A program made the translations under genes and the position numbers. Positions 22,313-29,687 of a stretch of 29,687 bases of DNA are shown here, piece by piece. The notes beneath the pieces are model-generated. The model was not told where the DNA came from, made no database searches, and worked only from the letters and a program-made list of their open reading frames with translations. Source of the DNA: a virus; IMG/VR virus record IMGVR_UViG_3300009071_000040, positions 1 to 29,687 of that record, one strand, 5' to 3'. Positions within the stretch are counted from its first letter, which is position 1. Every line of letters starts with the position of its first letter.

Positions 22313-25300
22313 AAAAAATAAAGTACATTGATGTCGGTGTTGAAAATATTGGTAAGATTTACCATATAGCCGATGTACATATTAGAAATTTAAAAAGACA
22401 CTCTGAGTATCGTGAGGTCTTTTCCCAACTTTATGGTTATATTCTGACCACAATGAGGGAAAATGACATCATTTACATTGCAGGTGATATTGTTCACGCA
22501 AAAACGGATATGTCTCCAGAAGTAGTTGATTTAACACAAGAGTTCTTTACTCGATTAGCTGACTTATTACCAACAATTGTAATTCCTGGTAACCATGACG
22601 CTAACTTAAATAATACATCAAGATTAGACGCACTTAGCCCAATCATCAACGCATTATCACATAAAAACCTACACTATATAAAAGATACGGGTGGTTTTGG
22701 TATTGGTGGTTATACTTTTATACATAAGTCAATATGGGACACCACAGTTGGATTCCCTAAAGCTACTGGATATAAAAAGAACAAGGGTCGTATTGGAATG
22801 TTTCATGGGCCTGTCGATAATATAGAAACAGAGCATGGGTTTGTTATTCAAAACCAAAATGTTAAAGTAGGTGACTTTACAAACTTTGATTTAGTATTGT
22901 TAGGTGATATTCATAAACCAAACAACCCAGTCATGGGTAACGAGCATATAAAGTATCCTGGGTCTCTCGTTGTTCAAAATCATGGTGAAGCTAAATATCC
23001 AAATCATGGTATATTAGTATGGGATATGGAAACCTTAACAAGTGAGTTTGTTCAAATACACAACGATTATGGTTACGTTACTATTGATATCGAGAATGGT
23101 AAAATAGTATCAGATAACCCCATACCTAATAAACCAAGAATACGAGTACGAGTAAAAGACACAAAAGCTTCTCAGCTTAATAAGATAATAGTAGATATTA
23201 AAAAAGGTCGTAAAGTACAAGAGCTTACAGTTCAAAAAGTACTTACTCGTAAACGTGATATTGAACATCAATCAATTATTTTACAAAACGTAAGAGATAC
23301 TGGTTTTCAAAATAAACTTATTAGTGAATACTTAGAAGAGACCGACCATTTAACCCAAGAACAATTAAGTGTTGTAACTCAGATTAATAATAACCTAAAC
23401 GACAAACTTGGTAAACATAACGTTATTAGTAATTCAACTTGGATTCCAAGACGTTTTGAATTTTCAAATATGTTTTCATATGGAAACAATAATGTAATTG
23501 ACTTCACTAATATGAAAGGGGCTTATGGAATATTTGCGCCAAACGCTAGTGGTAAGTCTACACTTTGGGATGCTCTATCATTTTGTATGTTTGATAAATG
23601 TTCAAGAACAATCAGAGCTGAAGATGTTTTAAATTATTCTAAGATGGGTTTTGATTGTAAATTCCAATTTGAATTAAATAATATTCAATACTTTATCGAG
23701 AGACACGCTAAGAAGAGTCCTAAGAGGGGAACTGTAAAAGTTGATGTAGAATTCTATCGTATGGTAGATGGGCAAAAGGAGTCTCTTAATGGAGAGCAAA
23801 GAAGAGAGACTAATTCTAACATTCGTGAATATATTGGAACATATGAAGATTTTGTTTTAACAGCAATGTCAACTCAATCTAATAGTAGCGGATTTATAGA
23901 AAAAACCCAAAAGGAACGAAAAGAATTATTAGCTCAGTTTTTAGATATGGATGTGTTTGAAGACTTATATCAAATAGCTAGTGAAGAATTTAGAGAACTA
24001 AATACGTTACTAAAGGATTACAAGAAACAAGATTTTCCTACAAAGTTAATAGACGCAGAGCAAACACTAACAAGTATAACAGGTTCACTTGATTCTTTAA
24101 ATATTAAAAAAGACGATTTAAATCTTAAATTAGAAAACACTAATACTAAGATTGAATTTCAAATGAGGGACTTAAAAGCAACTGAAGATGTTGGTGATAT
24201 TGATGAATTGGAATCTTCATTAAAAGATATAAATATCCTTCGTACAACACAAGACAAAGAGTGTACCTTTAATTTATCTCAATTAAAAAGTATAGAGATA
24301 TCTAAATCAGATGTAGAAACAAAACTTAAAGAGTTAGATATAAAAGCTTTAAAAGAAACAAATAAAAAGTTTTTACAATTAGATACTAAGTTTAACGAAG
24401 TTCAATCCAAGCTTCAAACACTTGAATTGGATATATCTCACAACAAATCTCATTTAGAAGGAATTGGTCAATTATCATTCGATGATGAATGTGAACATTG
24501 TGTAAAGAATCAAAACACTCCTTTTGCTAAAAAAGGAATAGAGTTACAAAGAGACATTGAAGCATCTCAAAAACAATACTCTAAATTGCTAAATGACAAA
24601 ACATCCTTATTAGATGAAAGACGTACATTTAATGTTAAAAAGGAATTATTAGAATATGAAGAACTATCTTCTGAGCTAACGTTATTAGAGAAGGATTGGG
24701 TAAGTGCTACGTTTGTATATGATAAATGTATGTCTCAAGTGAGAGAATACGATTCAGATATAAAAGATTTAAAACAAAAACTTGAACAAGCTAAAAAGCA
24801 AGAACAAGCAGTTGAGCATAATAAGTTGTTAAACGAAAAGATAAAATCTTTTAAAGACACACGAGAGATGATTCGTGAGAAACTATCCACATTGAACAAT
24901 GAGATTGTAGACGTGAACTCTGAAATTAAATTAGCTGAAAATTCAATTAAACAAGTAAACGAGTCAATTGAAAAGCTAAAGGGTATGGAACTCAAATATA
25001 ATGGATATGAATATTACATAAAATGTGTACGAAGAGATGGGATACCATACCAATTAATATCTGAAGTACTACCAAAATTAGAAATAGAAATAAACAACAT
25101 CCTATCACCAATAGTTGATTTTCAAGTATTATTAAATACTGATGGAAAAAACATTAATTCATATATAGCATATGGAACTGATGAGTTCTGGCCTCTTGAA
25201 TTAACAAGTGGTATGGAGAAGTTCATTTCATCAATTGCAATTAGAACGGCATTAATTAATGTATCTAACCTACCAAGACCTAATTTTATCGCCATTGACG

Positions 25301-25479
25301 AGGGATTTGGTTCATTAGATACGGATAACTTTAATTCACTATATTTATTATTTGATTACCTTAAGACACAATTTGATTTTATTATCACGATTTCACACAT
25401 CGATAAGACCCGAGATATGGTCGACCAGATAATAGATATCAGTAAAGTGAAGGGGTTCTCAAAAGTTTCATATTTATAG
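22309..25479 (+). CDS. 47-46: Single-chain Mre11-Rad50 (gp47-gp46 / SbcD-SbcC) fusion
   Basis: This 1056-aa protein joins two normally separate subunits. Residues about 1-375 are the Mre11/SbcD phosphoesterase: ADVH (21-24), GDIVH (59-63), GNHD (94-97), MFHG (164-167) and GDIHK (199-203). From about 380 on it is Rad50/SbcC. This part has Walker A APNASGKST (410-418), a Q-loop-like STQSN, a long coiled coil (about 560-895), a zinc hook CEHC (728-731), signature ELTSGMEKF (964-972), Walker B AIDE (995-998) with GSLD and TISH (His1030). T4 encodes gp47 (339 aa) and gp46 as two genes for recombination and end resection. There is no stop or frameshift at the junction. The first Gly of Walker A is Ala. 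It overlaps the primase by ATGA. Confidence 0.95.
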   Translation: MKKIKYIDVGVENIGKIYHIADVHIRNLKRHSEYREVFSQLYGYILTTMRENDIIYIAGDIVHAKTDMSPEVVDLTQEFFTRLADLLPTIVIPGNHDANLNNTSRLDALSPIINALSHKNLHYIKDTGGFGIGGYTFIHKSIWDTTVGFPKATGYKKNKGRIGMFHGPVDNIETEHGFVIQNQNVKVGDFTNFDLVLLGDIHKPNNPVMGNEHIKYPGSLVVQNHGEAKYPNHGILVWDMETLTSEFVQIHNDYGYVTIDIENGKIVSDNPIPNKPRIRVRVKDTKASQLNKIIVDIKKGRKVQELTVQKVLTRKRDIEHQSIILQNVRDTGFQNKLISEYLEETDHLTQEQLSVVTQINNNLNDKLGKHNVISNSTWIPRRFEFSNMFSYGNNNVIDFTNMKGAYGIFAPNASGKSTLWDALSFCMFDKCSRTIRAEDVLNYSKMGFDCKFQFELNNIQYFIERHAKKSPKRGTVKVDVEFYRMVDGQKESLNGEQRRETNSNIREYIGTYEDFVLTAMSTQSNSSGFIEKTQKERKELLAQFLDMDVFEDLYQIASEEFRELNTLLKDYKKQDFPTKLIDAEQTLTSITGSLDSLNIKKDDLNLKLENTNTKIEFQMRDLKATEDVGDIDELESSLKDINILRTTQDKECTFNLSQLKSIEISKSDVETKLKELDIKALKETNKKFLQLDTKFNEVQSKLQTLELDISHNKSHLEGIGQLSFDDECEHCVKNQNTPFAKKGIELQRDIEASQKQYSKLLNDKTSLLDERRTFNVKKELLEYEELSSELTLLEKDWVSATFVYDKCMSQVREYDSDIKDLKQKLEQAKKQEQAVEHNKLLNEKIKSFKDTREMIREKLSTLNNEIVDVNSEIKLAENSIKQVNESIEKLKGMELKYNGYEYYIKCVRRDGIPYQLISEVLPKLEIEINNILSPIVDFQVLLNTDGKNINSYIAYGTDEFWPLELTSGMEKFISSIAIRTALINVSNLPRPNFIAIDEGFGSLDTDNFNSLYLLFDYLKTQFDFIITISHIDKTRDMVDQIIDISKVKGFSKVSYL

Positions 25480-25501
25480 TTACATATTACGGAGTCTATG
25501 A

Positions 25502-28500
25502 ATGGCATTAGAGTACAGAAAACGATTTAAGCAAAAGCTTGATAAGATAAAGCCCGACATCATTGATGATTCGGCAACTTCATCTGATTTTTTTAATATT
25601 GTGGATTTACCACCATATCTTGGGTATGGTAAAAATTCCATGAGAATAGTTGGGTCTAATAAAAACTTATTACAACCCAATAGTCAAATTCAAGTTGAAG
25701 TATTAGATTCGGCTGGAAATCCTATATATTACGAAATCCCAAATAAGACATATTCCGATGGGTCTCGTGTAATTACAATATGGGTATATAACGATAGAGA
25801 AAATCCAAAAGAAAATACAGCACCAGGTACTGCGACTATTACAATTATAGGTACTGCTAAAAATAATGTACAAAGTAATGTTCCAGCGCGTGGTAGTAGT
25901 GGAAGTGGTCGAGGTCGTGGGTACAATGAGTCAAAGGCTTTACCATCTAATATATCACGAGATATTAGTTTAGATGATGAATCCCCTTTATTAAGACGTA
26001 GGGGTTCAGGTTCAGGACGTGGTGTTGGTAGACGATTAAAAAATAAACCCCTACCAGGTAAAATTGTAAAATGGTCAACAAAAATACCAGTTGTTATTGA
26101 AGACGCTTCGGCAGCTATTCTTGAGTTCGAAGCACCACAAATACCAACAGCTACTGTTTCAGCTAGTTTACGACCATTTACTAACTTCCAAATGGTAACG
26201 GGTAATGACCCATTATTATTAGGAATAGATACTAAACTGGCATTAAGAACTGATAGTTTTAATGTTAAGTATAATGCATCTAACTTTGGAAATGACGTAT
26301 CACTTCAATCAAGTGGTCAATTTAATGGTGAAATGCTTAATGGTAAGGCAGAAGTTAGATTAGACTTATCTAACATTACATTGTATCCATTACAAGACAG
26401 CCCAACATTCGCACAACCAACATCATTTACTTCAAGTATAACAGGTCTGACGAATGGTAGTATTGTAAAAATAAAAGATAAAATAACGGGTAGTAAAGAC
26501 CACGTTTACAAATACTCAGATTATGCTGACATACCAGCAGAAATTGAATACTTTTCATCAGCATCAAATTCAACAACTGAAAATTTAAATTCAATTGGTA
26601 GTTTTACAATACCATCATTGAAACCTTCTATTGGTGAAGTTGTTACTATACAAACTTCTATAAAATCTAAAGGTGTTCCAAGTGATTTTGAAATATTATC
26701 ATCAACAACTGTAAATGGAACTGAAAATATAACATATGATGTTTTAATCCCAACAAATCATATTGGTGACCCAAAAACAATTAAAATAGAATTCTTAAAT
26801 TCTGAATCGGTAATTTCTAAAACATTTATATTAATAGATGATGTAGTATTCCCCGCCGCAAATACATTTATTGGTGGTAAAGGTTCATTGATAACAGGTT
26901 CTATTTTTATATCAAACGCATTAGGTAGTGGTATTGAACTTGGTGGTGCGAGTAGTGGTTTCGTACGGTCAGTAGGATTTGAAGGACTAACATCAGCTTC
27001 ATTGGGAAAAGGTCCTGGTGGATTCATAATATATTCTGGTAGTGGAAATTTAGCAGTAGGGGTTGACCAACTTGATGGAGTTGGTATGCAATTCATTGGT
27101 GATAACGATAATAGTCACCTTATCTTCACAACATCAGGAAGTGGTACATTAGATATAAAGGCTGAGAAGTTTTTTATAGGTACACCTGGCAGTCAGTTTA
27201 TGAGTGGCTCTGGTGGTAACATTGAAATCAGCTCATCTTTATTTCACTTAGACCCTAAAGCAAATAGTGGAGCTGGTAGTTTAACTATTGGCGCTGATGC
27301 TACTATTTTAGGTAGTTTAACAACAGATAATATCCGAACTCCTGCCGTAATTAATGGAAGCCCATCTACACAAGCAAATGCTTCATCTTCTATTGACGCG
27401 GGTGGTTTTGCTAAATTTGTATCAGCATCAATAGGTGGGTGGGATATAACAACAGGTTCTATTGAAGGTGGTAACCTAATAATGAAACCTCAAGGTATTT
27501 TACAAACCAGAGATTTTGCAAGTGGATTAAAAGGATGGAAGATTTCATCTGAAGGAAATGGAACTGCTGAATTTGAAAATGTACGAATTAGAGGTACATT
27601 AAGAACAACTACATTTGAAAAAGAATCGGTAAACGCCGTTGGTGGACAATTATGGGTAGCTAACTCAACAACAATAACAGGTTCGGTCACATCAACTGAA
27701 ACTACAATGTCTGTAAAGAATGCTAGTGGATTCTCACAAGGTGAAATACTTTTAGCTAAAAAAGTAGATAACACTGGATTCCAAACAGAATACATCTTAT
27801 TACAATCAGCATCAGTAGATGGTGATAATTCTAATGAGGACGAAACTCATGGTAGAATATACGTTCAGAGAGCTTATGGAAGTGGTTCTTCAGGAGACTT
27901 TGTGGGTGACCTATCTTCAGCGGCTCAAGCATACGAAGATGGCCAAGTCATTGTTTCTACTGGTAAATTAAATACTGGTTACATTAAAATGAACGCCAAT
28001 CCAAATGATACGGCAACTCCATATATCGATATTGTTGAAAGAACAGGTAGTGGTTTATATGACGTAGCTCTAAAAGTAAGATTGGGTGATTTAAGTGGGT
28101 TAGCAGATTCATCTTATGTATTCGGTAACTCAAATCCAGGTTTTGGATTAATGACCGATAATGTGTTTCTCCAAGGTGGTATCATAGCAAACACAGGTTC
28201 GATTGGTGGAATAAAAATGGACGCTGGTAAATTATTTATCGGACAGGGTGTACATAGTAACACTAATACAGGATTCTATTTAGACTCAGCAAGTAACTTT
28301 TCTTTAGGAGAAAAATTAACTTGGGATGGGTCATCTTTAACTGTAAGAGGTCAGATTAGAATAGAAAATGGAACACCGGGTGGACAATCCGTTGAGGATG
28401 CTATTAACGAAGCTACTGCATCAGTATTAGCAGAAGCTACTGGTTCAAATACGGCTAGAGCATTATCTATTACAACAGATTCACAAGTATTCGCATTTGA

Positions 28501-29687
28501 TAGCGCTTCAGACAATACATCTACCCCAAGCTCTATTGTATTTACTGTATCTCAACAAAACCTAAGTGGCGCAGTCGCACAATCTGATATTACAATTACT
28601 AAAGCTGGTGGTGGTATATTTACAACCCCAGCAATCAATGGTGTTATTTCAAATGGTAGCGGCCAATTAAGTGGTAGTGTGGCATTCTCATCTTTAACAA
28701 ATAAGGCAGATTTACCACTAACAATTTCAGTTTCTAAAAATTCATTAACCGATTCTACAACAATATTTAAAGTAGAAGGTGGTACGGGTGGGTCACCAGG
28801 TGGAGATGGTTCAGACGGGTCAGATGGAACACCAGGTTCCGATGGTACTGACGCAGTAACTGCTTTCTTAACAAACGAGAGTCATACATTTGCCGCAAGT
28901 GCTACTGGTGTAGTATCAAGTTTTGTAGGTGGAGCTACCGACATTGAGGTATTTGAAGGTATAACAAATAAATCTTCACAATATACATTTAGTGGTACAG
29001 GTTCAGCTGGTGTAGGTTTTAATCAAAGTACCAAAACTTTTAGCATAACATCATTCGCCCACGATAGTGGCTCATTAACTATAACGGCTGTAAGTTCAAG
29101 CGTTCAATTAGTTAAAACAATGTCACTTGCTAAATCAAAAGAAGGTATAGATGGAACAGATGGTACAGATGGTACAGATGGTACTCCGGGTACTGATGGA
29201 AATGCAGGGTTAGATGGTAGTAGCGCTAAATCATTAATAGCAAGTGCTAACTCACAAGTATTTGCCTTTGCTAGTGCTTCGAGTAATACATCAACCCCAT
29301 CTAATATAATATTCTCATTTAATCAACAAAACTTAAGTGGTACTATTGATAGTAGTGATATTACAATTTCTTCTGCTGGTGGAAACGTAACTGGGTTTAG
29401 TCTTAATAACACTAATGTATCGGCTGGTAGTGGTATCGTAAGTGGTAGTATAACATTTTCAGGCGCATTAAATAGTGGTGGTTTAAATTCTACAAAAAGT
29501 AATTTACCAGTAACTATATCAGCAACAAAAGATTCTTTGACTGATACCATAACACTTTTTAAAGTAGAAGGTGGAACAGGTGGCTCTGATGGTTCTGATG
29601 GTTCTGATGGAACGCCGGGTTCTGATGGTACGGATGCTGTAACTACTTTCTTAACAAATGAAAGTCATATATTTGCATCACTAAGTA
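25502..29687 (+). CDS. Long tail-fibre protein with collagen-like tracts (partial, runs off the end)
   Basis: The frame is open from the ATG at 25502 to the window end: 1395 codons, no stop. I chose this start because the ATG at 25498 hits a stop after ten codons; GGAG lies just upstream. The first 150 residues include an RGSSGSGRGRG linker. The middle is beta-rich with fibre-like strands: GGWDITTGSIEGGNLIMKPQ (about 645-664), then GTAEFENVRIRGTLRTTTFE, resembling shaft modules of large phage fibres. From residue about 994 there are repeated modules separated by Gly-X-Y tracts at 1094-1117, 1215-1241 and 1358-1378, rich in GSD/GTD triplets. These probably form collagen-like trimeric stalks. 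It is likely the receptor-binding or long side fibre, placed away from the baseplate operon, 22 nt after the Mre11-Rad50 fusion. The C-terminal tip lies outside the window. Confidence 0.85.
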   Translation, partial: MALEYRKRFKQKLDKIKPDIIDDSATSSDFFNIVDLPPYLGYGKNSMRIVGSNKNLLQPNSQIQVEVLDSAGNPIYYEIPNKTYSDGSRVITIWVYNDRENPKENTAPGTATITIIGTAKNNVQSNVPARGSSGSGRGRGYNESKALPSNISRDISLDDESPLLRRRGSGSGRGVGRRLKNKPLPGKIVKWSTKIPVVIEDASAAILEFEAPQIPTATVSASLRPFTNFQMVTGNDPLLLGIDTKLALRTDSFNVKYNASNFGNDVSLQSSGQFNGEMLNGKAEVRLDLSNITLYPLQDSPTFAQPTSFTSSITGLTNGSIVKIKDKITGSKDHVYKYSDYADIPAEIEYFSSASNSTTENLNSIGSFTIPSLKPSIGEVVTIQTSIKSKGVPSDFEILSSTTVNGTENITYDVLIPTNHIGDPKTIKIEFLNSESVISKTFILIDDVVFPAANTFIGGKGSLITGSIFISNALGSGIELGGASSGFVRSVGFEGLTSASLGKGPGGFIIYSGSGNLAVGVDQLDGVGMQFIGDNDNSHLIFTTSGSGTLDIKAEKFFIGTPGSQFMSGSGGNIEISSSLFHLDPKANSGAGSLTIGADATILGSLTTDNIRTPAVINGSPSTQANASSSIDAGGFAKFVSASIGGWDITTGSIEGGNLIMKPQGILQTRDFASGLKGWKISSEGNGTAEFENVRIRGTLRTTTFEKESVNAVGGQLWVANSTTITGSVTSTETTMSVKNASGFSQGEILLAKKVDNTGFQTEYILLQSASVDGDNSNEDETHGRIYVQRAYGSGSSGDFVGDLSSAAQAYEDGQVIVSTGKLNTGYIKMNANPNDTATPYIDIVERTGSGLYDVALKVRLGDLSGLADSSYVFGNSNPGFGLMTDNVFLQGGIIANTGSIGGIKMDAGKLFIGQGVHSNTNTGFYLDSASNFSLGEKLTWDGSSLTVRGQIRIENGTPGGQSVEDAINEATASVLAEATGSNTARALSITTDSQVFAFDSASDNTSTPSSIVFTVSQQNLSGAVAQSDITITKAGGGIFTTPAINGVISNGSGQLSGSVAFSSLTNKADLPLTISVSKNSLTDSTTIFKVEGGTGGSPGGDGSDGSDGTPGSDGTDAVTAFLTNESHTFAASATGVVSSFVGGATDIEVFEGITNKSSQYTFSGTGSAGVGFNQSTKTFSITSFAHDSGSLTITAVSSSVQLVKTMSLAKSKEGIDGTDGTDGTDGTPGTDGNAGLDGSSAKSLIASANSQVFAFASASSNTSTPSNIIFSFNQQNLSGTIDSSDITISSAGGNVTGFSLNNTNVSAGSGIVSGSITFSGALNSGGLNSTKSNLPVTISATKDSLTDTITLFKVEGGTGGSDGSDGSDGTPGSDGTDAVTTFLTNESHIFASLS
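28481..29687 (+). repeat. Alternating A-collagen-B-collagen modules in the fibre
   Basis: Module A (SQVFAF...FKVEG) occurs at 28481-28780 and 29252-29572. Module B (AVTxFLTNESHxFA...) occurs at 28853-29143 and restarts at 29636. Between them are Gly-X-Y tracts of 8 triplets (28781-28852), 9 (29144-29224) and 7 (29573-29635). The period is about 780 bp, and the DNA of the copies is still similar, especially around the collagen-B junction, so duplication is fairly recent or kept similar by recombination. Confidence 0.85.

Noticed and set aside
26758-27096. Open frame on the minus strand opposite the fibre gene (112 codons)
   Set aside because: The + strand frame is open for 1395 codons with clear fibre repeats. 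The minus frame is Pro/Ser-rich as expected from the complement of Gly/Ser/Thr codons.
25502-29687. Diversity-generating retroelement or phase-variation cassette in the fibre
   Set aside because: No template repeat, reverse transcriptase or invertase gene is visible here. The repeats are explained as protein modules. The 3' end of the gene is outside the window, so this cannot be fully excluded.
1-29687. tRNA genes, CRISPR arrays, insertion sequences, integrase or attachment sites
   Set aside because: No cloverleaf-like sequence, regularly spaced direct repeats, transposase or recombinase reading frame was recognised on either strand.

Overview
The window is a contiguous piece of a tailed-phage genome of the T4-like contractile-tail (myovirus) type. 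Every gene is on the + strand, genes are tightly packed (1-4 nt stop/start overlaps are common), and the DNA is AT-rich. The right end cuts through a long tail-fibre gene. The presence of gp5-, gp25-, gp6- and gp7-like baseplate genes in the order of the P2/T4 core (spike, W, J, I), with a gp55-like late sigma factor and gp46/gp47- and gp61-like replication genes, supports this. Three intergenic promoters share the pattern TTG-N20-TATATT(T)AG, which resembles the Bacteroidota -33 TTTG / -7 TAnnTTTG promoter. A marine or aquatic Bacteroidota (flavobacterial) host is therefore the best guess, but this is inference.

Layout. (1) 1-1636, stress and repair genes: a small heat-shock protein, a 67-aa unknown, a strong intrinsic terminator, then a UV-damage endonuclease with its own promoter. 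(2) 1637-5730, accessory and regulatory block: an AT-rich gap with inverted repeats, a four-helix membrane/coiled-coil protein, a ClpP-like serine protease, an HD-domain phosphohydrolase, a small membrane-anchored protein, a sigma factor and a 120-aa unknown. (3) 5730-17095, baseplate operon: gp5-like spike, a 148-aa unknown, gp25, gp6, a DNRLRE-domain virion protein with a duplicated inserted module, a Gly-rich protein, a nucleotidyltransferase-fold enzyme and a 1404-aa gp7-like wedge protein. (4) 17180-20918, three further virion/tail proteins, two of which share a C-terminal module. (5) 20921-25479, DNA metabolism: a T7-type endonuclease I, a TOPRIM primase with a decayed zinc ribbon, and one 1056-aa polypeptide joining Mre11/SbcD (gp47) to Rad50/SbcC (gp46). 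(6) 25502 to the end, a giant tail-fibre gene with collagen-like Gly-X-Y tracts separating repeated modules.

How the parts work together. The sigma factor probably redirects host RNA polymerase to late genes. The baseplate operon builds the contractile-tail tip, and the downstream virion proteins and fibre probably make the receptor-binding periphery. The primase, Mre11-Rad50 fusion and Holliday-junction nuclease support recombination-dependent replication and resolution of branched DNA. Hsp20, the ClpP-like protease and UvsE look like stress, protein-quality and UV-survival functions. No head genes, terminase, DNA polymerase, lysis genes, tRNA genes, CRISPR arrays or insertion sequences are visible. 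The most unusual items are the single-chain Mre11-Rad50 fusion, the primase that has lost its zinc ligands, the nucleotidyltransferase inside the baseplate operon, the nested domain duplication in the DNRLRE protein, and the terminator/promoter composite sites.
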